Source: Hellea sp.
GTDB taxonomy: Bacteria > Pseudomonadota > Alphaproteobacteria > Caulobacterales > Maricaulaceae
Assembly: GCA_020628635.1 (NCBI GenBank)
Contig: JAHDEU010000048.1
Coordinates: 1 to 9,794, forward strand
Length of the DNA stretch: 9,794 nucleotides
Direction: 5' to 3'
The notes under the pieces are model-generated. The model was not told the origin of the DNA. It saw only the letters and a list, made by a program, of their open reading frames with translations, and did no database searches. Both the position numbers and the translations under genes were made by a program. Position 1 is the stretch's first letter. Each line of letters opens with the position of its first letter. Shown in pieces: positions 1 to 6,922 of this stretch.

Positions 1-811
1 CGACGCGGCAAACGGCGCAGCCGGACGAGTGCTGCCCGCCGTGCTGGAACGGCTCGGGGCGGTTGTCGACAAGATCGGTACGGAAACGGACGGCCGGTTT
101 ATCAATGACGGCGTGGGCTCGAACAACCCGGCGACACTCGCGGCGCGCGTCCTGGAAACCGGCGCGGATGCAGGCGTGGCCGTGGACGGCGATGCGGACC
201 GCATTGTTCTGGTCGATTCGCGCGGGCGCATCGCGGATGGTGACCAGATCATCGGCCGGCTCGCTACGCAGATGTCGTCGCGTGGTTCACTTCGCGGAGG
301 GACGGTGGTCGCGACCGTCATGTCCAATCTGGGACTGGAGCGGCATGTCGAGGCGCTGGGCCTCGCCTTCGAACGCACCAAGGTCGGTGACCGGCACGTT
401 GCCAAGCGCATGGCGGAGATCGGCGCAAATCTTGGCGGCGAGGCATCCGGGCACATCTTGCTCACCGACCACGCTCGGACGGGCGACGGCACGCTGACGG
501 CGGCTCTCGTGCTGGCGGGACTGCGCGAGTCAGGTTTGGGCAGCGAGGCATATTTCCATGCATTCGATCCCGTCCCGCAAACACTGGTGAATGTCCGCTA
601 CGCGGGACCGTCCCCGTTGCAGAATGCGCAGGTGGCGGACGCCATAGCGGCGGAGCAGGACGCTCTAGCGGGTCAGGGCCGCATCCTAGTCAGGGCTTCG
701 GGCACCGAGCCGCTGATCCGGATCATGGTCGAGGGAGACGATGCGGCGCTCGTTACGGCGACGGCGGAAAAAATGCGCGCTGTGGTCGAAGGCGCTGCAC
801 AACAGGGCTGA
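1..811 (+). CDS. glmM: Phosphoglucosamine mutase, 3' part (5' end outside window)
   Basis: GlmM interconverts glucosamine-6-phosphate and glucosamine-1-phosphate in the cytoplasm, the step before UDP-GlcNAc synthesis for peptidoglycan and LPS. The reading frame is open from base 2, and about 269 residues are visible. They begin at the family's DxANGA segment, which lies near residue 176 of a roughly 445-residue enzyme, so about 40% of the protein, including the active-site phosphoserine loop, is upstream. Visible motifs, in order, are the Mg-binding loop DGDADR (185-202), the sugar-binding GGEASGH (434-454), and the C-terminal phosphate-binding loop RASGTEPLIR (692-721). All three look intact. 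GGEASGH and the TGDG that follows it favour GlmM over phosphoglucomutase or phosphomannomutase relatives. The frame ends at TGA 809-811 with no frameshift. No terminator is visible before divL, so some readthrough is possible. Confidence 0.95.
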   Translation, partial: DAANGAAGRVLPAVLERLGAVVDKIGTETDGRFINDGVGSNNPATLAARVLETGADAGVAVDGDADRIVLVDSRGRIADGDQIIGRLATQMSSRGSLRGGTVVATVMSNLGLERHVEALGLAFERTKVGDRHVAKRMAEIGANLGGEASGHILLTDHARTGDGTLTAALVLAGLRESGLGSEAYFHAFDPVPQTLVNVRYAGPSPLQNAQVADAIAAEQDALAGQGRILVRASGTEPLIRIMVEGDDAALVTATAEKMRAVVEGAAQQG

Positions 812-900
812 ATTTCGTTGCGCGCGCCGGGCGTGCCGCTACATCGAACCCTAGGGGAAAGCCGACGCGGGCGATTTGCGCGCGGTCCGGTTTTTGTGCA

Positions 901-908
901 AGGGGAGG
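901..908 (+). promoter_or_regulatory. Ribosome binding site deciding the divL start
   Basis: AGGGGAGG is a strong Shine-Dalgarno match ending 8 bases before the GTG at 917. Earlier in-frame candidates (TTG 818, GTG 896) have nothing comparable upstream. Starting at 917 also puts the hydrophobic segment at residues 9-31, as expected for an N-terminal membrane anchor. The rest of the 105-base gap 812-916 shows no convincing promoter or terminator. Confidence 0.7.
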
Positions 909-916
909 CCGCGTCT

Positions 917-3367
917 GTGGAGCCGGGGAGCCTGGATACGAGTGTGGTCGTCAGCGCCATTGCCGTGGCCCTGGCTGTTGCGCTGTCCGTTGTCGTTCTG
1001 GTCCTGCTGCGCCAGAGCTCGCGCGTCGAGCGGCGCTGGAAACTGAGAGCGCGCGATCTGGACCGGCAGCTCGGCCGCTACGACGCGGTCTTCGGCGCCT
1101 ATCCCGGCCTCGTGCTCGTCTGGGATGCGGGCCGCATAGAGCCGGACGACCCCTATGGTGATCCGCGCGTCTTCGGCTCGCCCGCAACGCTTGCCTCCAT
1201 CCTGCGCTTCTCCGAGCCCGGACGCACGAGCGAGGTCGCGCGTCGGGTTCTGATGGCGCTCTACGACCTGGACACGATATCCGAAGACCCGAACAGTGAT
1301 ACCTTGCGCACATTGCTCGGAGCGTTGCGCGCCAAGGGCGAGACGTTTGCCGTGTCGATCGTTCTGCCGGAGGGCAATGTGATCGAGGCCGATGGCCGGG
1401 TCGCGGGACAACAGGTCGTGCTGTGGCTGGAGGACGCCTCCATTCGCGGTGAAAACGAACTGGAGGCCATTGAGCGGTTCGAGACGTCGCGTCTCACGGC
1501 CGAAGTCGATCCCGTTGCCTTTGTCGAGATCATGCGCCGCGCGCCATTTCCGCTCTGGCGCATGTCGGGGTCCGGGCAGATCAACTGGGCCAATCCGGCC
1601 TATCTCACGGCTGTCGGCGGCAAGGACCTGCGCGACGTGATCGATCGCCAGCTGCAGCTCCACCCCAGTGCGAGCGCGCGCGCGGCAGAGGTTCTGAGCA
1701 CACTGCAGCCGTCCGAGACCGAACTGCCCATCGTTTCCGCCAGCGGAGACCGCCGGGCGATGACGATGAGCTTGTTCCCGGTCAATGGTGGCGTGGCGGG
1801 CATCGCCGTCGATGCGAGCGAAACCGATGAGCTTCGCCGGTCGCTGCAGCGCCACATCACCGCTCACCAGGAGTTGCTGGACACGACCGGCGAAGCGGTC
1901 GCTGCCTTCAATGCGGACGGCACACTCGCACGGTACAACCGGGCCTTCGTGGACATGTTCAAGCTCGACGCGGCCTGGCTCGACACGCGCCCCACCCACG
2001 CCAACGTGCTCGACCGCCTGCGCGAGACCGAACAGGTCCCGCCGCTCTCCGACTACAAGACGTGGAAAGCGCAGGAGCTGTCCTACTATTCCGAATGGCC
2101 ATCCGAGGTGCCGGAGGAGCTGTGGACGCTTTCCGATGGCCGTGTCTTCCGCCTCGTGCGCATCCGCGATGCCGACGGCGGAATCAGTCTGTTGCTGCAC
2201 GACATGACAGACCGGATGACGCTCAAGAGCCAACTCGGCACGCTGATCAACGTGCAGCGCGCCACGCTCGACAAGCTCAACGAGGGCATCGCCGTGTTCG
2301 GCACAGACGGCCGTCTGCGCCTGCACAATGCCGCATTCGCCAGGCTCTGGGGCCTCAGCGAGGAGGAGCTGCAGGATGGACCGCTTTTCTCCCGCCTGAT
2401 CGAACTCTGCTTCCCGCTCTACCACGACACGGAGTTCTGGGCGGCGCTCAAGGCTCGGGCGACGGATCCCAACCCGGATGTGCGGCGCCATGTGGACGGC
2501 GAGATCACCCGTTCGGACGACCGTGTCATGCGATGGCTGTCCCGCCCGCTGCCCGACGGGGCGACGCTGATCGCGTGGGACGACGTCACGGCCTCGCGAC
2601 AGACCGAGCGCGCACTGCGCGAACGCGCCGAAGCGCTGGAGGAGGCCGATCGCATGAAGAGCGAGTTCGTCGGGCATGTGTCCTACCAGCTGCGCACGCC
2701 GCTCACCACGATTTCCGGCTATTCCGACTTCCTGCAAAACGGCGGCGCGGGCGAGCTCAACGACAAGCAGAGCGAATATGTCTTTGCCGTGCAGAGCGCG
2801 TCCGAAGACCTCGCCAAGGCGATCGACGACATCCTCGACATCGCAGCCATCGAAGCCGACAAGCTGGATCTCGAGCTGGGTGACGTCGAGATCTACGGTC
2901 TGCTCGACCATGCGATGGATTATGTGGTGCAAAAAGCAGAGGATACGCGCATCACCTTGGACCTCGTCTGCGACCGCAATATCGGCGTGGTGCGGGCCGA
3001 CGAAACGCGCATGAAGCAGGTGGTCTACAACCTGCTCGCCAATGCGCTGCGTTTCACAAAGCCGGGGGGGTTCATCGAACTGGGCGCGGAGCGATCAGCC
3101 GGTGGCGGCGTGCGCGTCTGGGTCCGCGACACGGGCGTCGGCATTCCGGTGGAGCGTCAGGGGCAAGTCTTCGAGAGCTTCGAAAGCTCGCGCGGCGGGG
3201 TCGGGCTCGGCCTGACGCTTGTGCAGCAGATCATCGAAAAGCATGGCGGATGGGTCGAATTGGATAGCGTCGAAGGGCAGGGGACGCATGTGTCCTGCTA
3301 CCTCCCGCGCGAAGCCGCGACGGATGCGGCACATCCCGAGCTGTTTGCGGTGGCGGATATCGCCTAG
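917..3367 (+). CDS. divL: DivL-type PAS sensor with tyrosine in place of the phosphoacceptor histidine
   Basis: This is a membrane-anchored, histidine-kinase-like protein of 816 residues from the GTG start. One transmembrane segment lies at about residues 9-31, followed by four PAS-like regions (about 55-170, 210-302, 318-432, 452-562). A DHp dimerisation helix (about 567-647) and a C-terminal ATPase domain (about 692-799) follow. The H-box reads GHVSYQLRTPLTT: Tyr590 (codon 2684-2686) stands where kinases have His, and Gln591 where they usually have Glu. The ATPase domain keeps the N-box asparagines in VVYNLLANALRF, the G1 motif DTGVGI and the G2 motif GVGLGL. One membrane segment, four PAS domains and a Tyr H-box match Caulobacter DivL (769 residues, Tyr550). 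DivL binds phospho-DivK and controls CckA, and through it CtrA activity, at the cell pole. Function here is inferred from that likeness. A less likely reading is an ordinary PAS kinase that has lost its histidine. Confidence 0.88.
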   Translation: MEPGSLDTSVVVSAIAVALAVALSVVVLVLLRQSSRVERRWKLRARDLDRQLGRYDAVFGAYPGLVLVWDAGRIEPDDPYGDPRVFGSPATLASILRFSEPGRTSEVARRVLMALYDLDTISEDPNSDTLRTLLGALRAKGETFAVSIVLPEGNVIEADGRVAGQQVVLWLEDASIRGENELEAIERFETSRLTAEVDPVAFVEIMRRAPFPLWRMSGSGQINWANPAYLTAVGGKDLRDVIDRQLQLHPSASARAAEVLSTLQPSETELPIVSASGDRRAMTMSLFPVNGGVAGIAVDASETDELRRSLQRHITAHQELLDTTGEAVAAFNADGTLARYNRAFVDMFKLDAAWLDTRPTHANVLDRLRETEQVPPLSDYKTWKAQELSYYSEWPSEVPEELWTLSDGRVFRLVRIRDADGGISLLLHDMTDRMTLKSQLGTLINVQRATLDKLNEGIAVFGTDGRLRLHNAAFARLWGLSEEELQDGPLFSRLIELCFPLYHDTEFWAALKARATDPNPDVRRHVDGEITRSDDRVMRWLSRPLPDGATLIAWDDVTASRQTERALRERAEALEEADRMKSEFVGHVSYQLRTPLTTISGYSDFLQNGGAGELNDKQSEYVFAVQSASEDLAKAIDDILDIAAIEADKLDLELGDVEIYGLLDHAMDYVVQKAEDTRITLDLVCDRNIGVVRADETRMKQVVYNLLANALRFTKPGGFIELGAERSAGGGVRVWVRDTGVGIPVERQGQVFESFESSRGGVGLGLTLVQQIIEKHGGWVELDSVEGQGTHVSCYLPREAATDAAHPELFAVADIA

Positions 3368-3413
3368 GGACGCTCGCGCTGCGCTAAACGACATCCAGAC
3401 CTTGAACGATATC

Positions 3414-3520
3414 GTCCCCGGATTGATCCGGGGCCCATTCGCATTACGAATGGTTAGCTGACTTCGTATCGGCGGTAGCCCGGCGTTGATGCGAATGGGC
3501 CTCGGGTCGAGCCCGGGGAC
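3414..3520. repeat. Long imperfect inverted repeat, REP/BIME-like intergenic element
   Basis: The left arm 3414-3444 (31 bases) and right arm 3489-3520 (32 bases) are reverse complements apart from a few mismatches and one single-base indel. They are separated by 44 bases. The outer 8 bases and the inner 11 bases of each arm (CCCATTCGCAT and its complement) pair perfectly. Each arm is itself a small hairpin: left CCCCGGA-TTGA-TCCGGGG (3416-3433), right 3500-3506 with 3512-3518 and one G-U pair. No T-run follows, so it does not look like an intrinsic terminator. Its place between two genes and its hairpin-within-inverted-repeat form resemble the dispersed palindromic elements common in alphaproteobacterial genomes. 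Copy number cannot be seen from this window. Confidence 0.75.
3435..3453. repeat. Small perfect hairpin overlapping the inverted repeat
   Basis: CCATTCG (3435-3441) and CGAATGG (3447-3453) pair perfectly around a 5-base loop. The same CCATTCG can instead pair with the CGAATGG at 3492-3498 in the right arm of the larger inverted repeat. The two folds are therefore mutually exclusive. Whether either forms in RNA is unknown. Confidence 0.5.
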
Positions 3521-3569
3521 ACGGTTTGCGGATACTTTCACAGACCATCGCAAGTGCCGACTCTCCCGC

Positions 3570-3598
3570 TTGCATCCCCATCCGCGCTGCCATATGAC
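3570..3598 (+). promoter_or_regulatory. Candidate sigma-70-type promoter for rpoZ
   Basis: TTGCAT (3570-3575) and TATGAC (3593-3598) are separated by 17 bases. They sit downstream of the inverted repeat and would give a short leader of roughly 28 bases before rpoZ. Both boxes are only partial matches to the consensus, so this is a weak call resting mainly on position and spacing. Confidence 0.3.
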
Positions 3599-3633
3599 GC
3601 GGCTCCCGCCTTCCTGCATTTCGAAAGCACATT

Positions 3634-4011
3634 ATGGCTCGCGTCACCGTTGAAGATTGCGTCGAACAGATTCCAAACCGGTTCGATCTCGTCCTGCTCG
3701 CCGCGCACCGTTCGCGCAACATCTCGGCCGGTGCCGGGCTGACCGTGGACCGTGACAACGACAAGACGCCCGTCGTGTCCCTGCGCGAACTCGCCGAAGC
3801 CACGCTGGACCTGGACGATCTGCGCGAAAGCCTTGTCACCAATCTGCAGCGCGTCATCACCGATGACGACATGCCGGACGAACTCTCCGAGGATGCGGCA
3901 CCCGTGCTCGCCATCGAGCAGGGCGACGCGGCTCCCAAGGAAATGTCCGAAGCCGACCTGCTTCGCGCACTCCAGGGCGACCGCGACAACGACAGCAGCT
4001 CGCGCTTCTAG
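3634..4011 (+). CDS. rpoZ: DNA-directed RNA polymerase omega subunit
   Basis: Omega is the small RNA polymerase subunit that chaperones beta-prime assembly. In many proteobacteria it forms part of a ppGpp-binding site on the enzyme. The 125-residue product opens with MARVTVEDCVEQIPNRFDLV and continues into LAAHRSRNIS, the family's characteristic N-terminal core. The usual RpoZ fold occupies about residues 1-65. The remainder is an acidic, probably flexible tail, common in alphaproteobacterial omega, which brings the length near the top of the family range. The ATG has a modest Shine-Dalgarno, GAAAG (3623-3627), 6 bases upstream. The gene lies directly upstream of the (p)ppGpp synthetase gene, a conserved pairing, but a strong terminator separates the two. 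Confidence 0.97.
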   Translation: MARVTVEDCVEQIPNRFDLVLLAAHRSRNISAGAGLTVDRDNDKTPVVSLRELAEATLDLDDLRESLVTNLQRVITDDDMPDELSEDAAPVLAIEQGDAAPKEMSEADLLRALQGDRDNDSSSRF

Positions 4012-4036
4012 TCGGGCCACCGCAAGACATCCCAAG

Positions 4037-4066
4037 GCCATCGGCACTCCGCCGGTGGCTTTTTTT
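4037..4066 (+). terminator. Rho-independent terminator after rpoZ
   Basis: An 8-bp stem pairs GCCATCGG (4037-4044) with CCGGTGGC (4052-4059), including one G-U pair, around a 7-base loop, and is followed by seven T residues (4060-4066). The bases before the stem (AAG, 4034-4036) can pair with the first Ts and extend it. It starts 25 bases after the rpoZ stop. Just before it, GCCACCG (4016-4022) can also pair perfectly with CGGTGGC (4053-4059), so two 5' strands compete for one 3' strand. Both folds would sit next to the T-run. It should stop or reduce transcription from rpoZ into rsh. Confidence 0.85.
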
Positions 4067-4077
4067 GTGGCCCGCGT

Positions 4078-4083
4078 TATAGC
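4078..4083 (+). promoter_or_regulatory. Candidate -10 element for a leaderless rsh transcript
   Basis: TATAGC lies so that a start of transcription 7 bases downstream of it would fall on the GTG start codon at 4090. No convincing -35 box is seen at normal spacing, where the terminator stem and T-run lie. The call rests on the position, the four-base match to TATAAT, the absence of any Shine-Dalgarno before 4090, and the terminator just upstream. Confidence 0.25.
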
Positions 4084-4089
4084 CGCGCG

Positions 4090-6330
4090 GTGAACGAGCA
4101 ATCCGGCAACATCACAGCCGCGCCCAAGAGCGGTGCGAGCTATCTGCGCCAGTTCGAGCTGGTCGAGCGGGTCAAGGCCTATGACCCGAGCGCGGACGAA
4201 GCGTTGCTCAACAAGGCCTATGTCTTCACTGTCAAGGCGCATGGCTCGCAGAAACGCCATTCCGGCGATCCCTATTTCGCGCATCCCATCGAAGTCGCGG
4301 GCATCCTTGCCTCGCTGCACCTTGATGTGGCGTCGATATGCACGGCGCTGCTGCACGATGTGCTGGAAGACACGGACGTCACCCACGAGGAGCTTGCCAA
4401 GCAGTTCACGCCGGAGATCGCGGACCTCGTAGAGGGCGTGACCAAGCTGTCGGGGCTCAAGCTCCGGCCAACCACGCGCGAGGAAGCACAGGCCGAGAAC
4501 TTCCAGAAATTCGTGCTGGCCGTTGCCAAGGACGTCCGCGTCCTGCTGGTCAAGCTGTGCGACCGTCTGCACAATATGCGCACGCTGCAACACCACCCGA
4601 AGCGCGCATCGCGCGAGAGGATTGCCCGAGAAACCCTTGAAATCTATGCACCTCTTGCTCGGAAGATCGGTGTGCAGTCCATCTGCGACGAGTTGGAGGA
4701 CCTGTCCTTCCAGCATCTCAACCCCAGTGCATTCGTCAGCATATCGCGCAGGCTCGATGCCTGGCGTGCGGAGCAGGGCGAGGCGATCAGTGAGGTTTCG
4801 ACAGCGTTGCGCGATCTGTTCGACCGCTCCGGCATGACCGTGCGTATCTACGGCCGCGAGAAACGGCCCTTCGGCATCTGGCGCAAGCTGCAGCGCCAGA
4901 ACATCAGCTTCGACGACGTGGCCGATCTCTATGCCTTCCGCATCATCACGGAAGACGATGCGGACTGCTACCGCGCGCTCGGCATCCTCCACCAGCATTA
5001 CCGCGCCATCCCCGCGCGCTTCCGCGACTTCATCAGTGTGCCCAAGCCCAATGGATACCAGTCGCTGCACACGACCATCCGCACGCCCGACAATCGCCGC
5101 GTCGAAATCCAGATTCGCACGGAGAAGATGGAAGACGTGGCCGAACGCGGCGTGGCGGCCCACTGGGCCTATAAGGACCAGTCCTACGCCTATGATCCCG
5201 AGAGTGCGCGCCAGTCCGGCTCCGACCCGCTGTCGCGCATTCGACCATTGGTCGAGATCATGGAGCAGAGCGGCGATGCGGCGGAGTTCCTCGAGCATGC
5301 CAAGCTGGAGATGTTCGCCGACCAGGTCTTCACCTTCACGCCCAAGGGCGACCTGATCGCACTGCCGCGTGGCGCGACGCCGCTGGACTTCGCCTATGCG
5401 GTCCATACGCGCGTGGGAGACACCTGCATCGGTGCCGTCGTGAACGGCCGCGAGGTTCCGCTGCGCACCCGGCTCGGCAATGGCGATGTGGTGAAGATCA
5501 TTCGCGGCGGCATGGCCGAGCCGCAGGACGGTTGGGAGAACATGGTCGTGACCGGCAAGGCGCGGTCCGCCCTGCGCCGGCTGACGCGCGACGGAGAGGC
5601 GGAGGAGTTTCGCCGCATTGGTGCCATGCTCGCCGAGCACGCTTTTACACGCGAGAACCAGAAATTCTCAGAAGGCGCGCTGGACGAGGTCATCAAGAAG
5701 CTGAACGCCGATTCGGCCGAAGGCATTTATGAGCGCCTCGGTCGCGGTACGCTGTCCATGACGGAGTTCATCAAGGGCGTCTTCCCGGAACTGACCGAAC
5801 GCGGCGCCGATGACGAGATGGCCAATCGCGACATCATCACCGATGGGTCGGTCCGGCTCTACATCAAGGGCGACGGCCTGCGTCCCGGTGTCGGCCTGCA
5901 TCTGTCGCCCTGCTGCTCGCCCATTCCGGGCGACCGCATTATCGGCGTGCAATCCGCGCGCGCCGGAATCGACATCCACACCATCGACTGCGAGGAGTTG
6001 GAAGCGCGCGAGGCGCAGCAGGAACACTGGATCGATCTGGGCTGGCGGCGCGCGGCCGAGCTCGCGGCCTCGGTCGCGCGGCTGACGGCGACGGTCGAGC
6101 ATGTCCCCGGCGCGCTTGCCGACGTGACGCGCATAGTCAGCGAGAACCGCGGCAATCTCATCAACATCCGCACGCTGCAGCGCAGCCCGGCCTTTTTCGA
6201 CATGTTGCTGGACGTGGAAGTGCGCGACACGCGGCACTTGCTTGCCATTGTCGCGGCGCTGCGGACCTCGCCCTATGTCGTGGCCGTGGACCGCACGCGC
6301 GCCCTACAGGAGATCCGGAATGCAGACTGA
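4090..6330 (+). CDS. rsh: Bifunctional (p)ppGpp synthetase/hydrolase (RelA/SpoT homologue)
   Basis: This long RSH enzyme makes ppGpp/pppGpp from GDP/GTP and ATP and hydrolyses them, setting the stringent response. It has 746 residues with the standard order. The HD hydrolase domain (about 40-200) shows His65, His89-Asp90 in LLHDVLEDTD, and Asp158 in CDRLHNM. The synthetase domain (about 250-365) has GYQSLH (322-327) and VEIQIRT with Glu339. A TGS domain (about 411-473), a helical region, the cysteine motif HLSPCCSPIPGD (604-615) and a C-terminal ACT domain (about 663-736) follow. The synthetase loop reads RFRD (310-313), the basic type found in bifunctional enzymes, rather than the acidic RelA type. 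With the intact HD residues this supports both activities. The GTG start has no Shine-Dalgarno, and no better in-frame start precedes the conserved LRQFELVERV segment. The 3' end overlaps pyrE by 11 bases. The product is often also named SpoT or RelA. Confidence 0.97.
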   Translation: MNEQSGNITAAPKSGASYLRQFELVERVKAYDPSADEALLNKAYVFTVKAHGSQKRHSGDPYFAHPIEVAGILASLHLDVASICTALLHDVLEDTDVTHEELAKQFTPEIADLVEGVTKLSGLKLRPTTREEAQAENFQKFVLAVAKDVRVLLVKLCDRLHNMRTLQHHPKRASRERIARETLEIYAPLARKIGVQSICDELEDLSFQHLNPSAFVSISRRLDAWRAEQGEAISEVSTALRDLFDRSGMTVRIYGREKRPFGIWRKLQRQNISFDDVADLYAFRIITEDDADCYRALGILHQHYRAIPARFRDFISVPKPNGYQSLHTTIRTPDNRRVEIQIRTEKMEDVAERGVAAHWAYKDQSYAYDPESARQSGSDPLSRIRPLVEIMEQSGDAAEFLEHAKLEMFADQVFTFTPKGDLIALPRGATPLDFAYAVHTRVGDTCIGAVVNGREVPLRTRLGNGDVVKIIRGGMAEPQDGWENMVVTGKARSALRRLTRDGEAEEFRRIGAMLAEHAFTRENQKFSEGALDEVIKKLNADSAEGIYERLGRGTLSMTEFIKGVFPELTERGADDEMANRDIITDGSVRLYIKGDGLRPGVGLHLSPCCSPIPGDRIIGVQSARAGIDIHTIDCEELEAREAQQEHWIDLGWRRAAELAASVARLTATVEHVPGALADVTRIVSENRGNLINIRTLQRSPAFFDMLLDVEVRDTRHLLAIVAALRTSPYVVAVDRTRALQEIRNAD
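6308..6313 (+). promoter_or_regulatory. Ribosome binding site for pyrE inside the rsh 3' end
   Basis: AGGAGA lies 6 bases before the ATG at 6320, within the last codons of rsh. It is among the clearest Shine-Dalgarno sequences in the window, and it favours ATG 6320 over the in-frame ATG at 6338. Confidence 0.7.
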
Positions 6331-6922
6331 CCCCCAAATGCAGACCGAGGACGTGCTGGACATGTTCCGCGATGCGGGCGCGCTCCTGGAAGGACACTTC
6401 ATCCTGTCCTCCGGTCGGCGTTCGCCCGTCTTCCTGCAGAAGGCACTGATCTTCCAGGACCCGCAGCTGACGGCGGAGCTTTGCGACGCGCTGGCGCAGA
6501 AGGTCCGCGAGACACTCGACGTCGTGCCGGATGTGATCATCGCCCCGGCCATGGGCGGCGTCATTCCGGGTTACGAGATGGCGCGGCAGCTCGGCCTGCG
6601 CTCCATGTTCATGGAGCGGGAAGGGGGCGAGTTCACCTTGCGTCGCGGTTTCTCGCTAAAGCCGGGCGCGAAGGTGCTGATGGTCGAGGACATCGTTACG
6701 ACTGGCCTGTCCTCACGTGAGACCATTGCTGCCATCACGGAGGCCGGCGGCGACGTGGTAGCCGGCTGCTGCATCTTCGACCGGTCCGGCGGAGACGCCG
6801 ATATAGGCGTGCCGCTCGTCAGCCTCGCCGCGCGGCGCTTCCCGGACTACGGTGCCGACGCACTTCCATCTGAGCTCGCCGACCTCCCGGCTATCAAGCC
6901 CGGCAGCCGGGGCCTTTCATGA
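6320..6922 (+). CDS. pyrE: Orotate phosphoribosyltransferase
   Basis: PyrE joins orotate to PRPP to form orotidine-5'-phosphate in pyrimidine synthesis. The product has 200 residues, within the family range. The type I phosphoribosyltransferase signature is at residues 119-132, VLMVEDIVTTGLSS, with the adjacent acidic pair that handles PRPP and Mg. GHFILSSGRRSPVF near the N-terminus and IIAPAMGGVIPGYE (73-86) are the other conserved segments. The assigned ATG has a strong Shine-Dalgarno. A second in-frame ATG at 6338 follows, and the sequence ATGCAGAC occurs at both, giving an N-terminus MQTDPQMQTE. The shorter start would lose only six residues. The gene begins inside rsh and ends with a 4-base ATGA overlap with pdxJ, suggesting translational coupling on both sides. 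Confidence 0.96.
   Translation: MQTDPQMQTEDVLDMFRDAGALLEGHFILSSGRRSPVFLQKALIFQDPQLTAELCDALAQKVRETLDVVPDVIIAPAMGGVIPGYEMARQLGLRSMFMEREGGEFTLRRGFSLKPGAKVLMVEDIVTTGLSSRETIAAITEAGGDVVAGCCIFDRSGGDADIGVPLVSLAARRFPDYGADALPSELADLPAIKPGSRGLS

Noticed and set aside
818..916. N-terminal extension of divL from TTG 818
   Set aside because: The 33 extra residues are arginine- and glycine-rich with no likeness to a domain, there is no ribosome site before TTG 818, and GTG 917 has a strong one at ideal spacing.
851..2932. Long open frame (about 690 codons) on the - strand opposite divL
   Set aside because: It lies wholly antisense to a protein with clear PAS and kinase motifs, has a composition dominated by Arg, Ala, Gly, His and Gln with no recognisable domain, and is the usual shadow frame of GC-rich coding sequence.
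3383..3413. Short likeness to the era start: 3401-3413 is identical to 9588-9600, and 3387-3400 nearly matches 9592-9605
   Set aside because: A 13-base identity plus a weak neighbouring match could reflect a small duplication, but with two sites only and one of them coding, chance cannot be excluded and no function is suggested.
3414..3520. Reading the inverted repeat as a rho-independent terminator of divL
   Set aside because: No run of T follows either the large or the small hairpins on either strand.
3559..3563. GACTC (a GANTC, the CcrM methylation site) upstream of the candidate rpoZ promoter
   Set aside because: GANTC-linked GcrA control is known in Caulobacterales, but one such site in a 266-base gap is expected by chance and it lies upstream of the -35 box rather than within the promoter.
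3554..3742. Small + strand frame starting GTG 3554 and overlapping rpoZ
   Set aside because: It has no ribosome binding site and no recognisable sequence, and most of it is rpoZ read in another frame.
3538..5640. Long open frame (700 codons) on the - strand opposite rpoZ and rsh
   Set aside because: It runs across two genes with unmistakable family motifs on the + strand and across their intergenic terminator. No motif is recognisable in it. It is a composition artefact.
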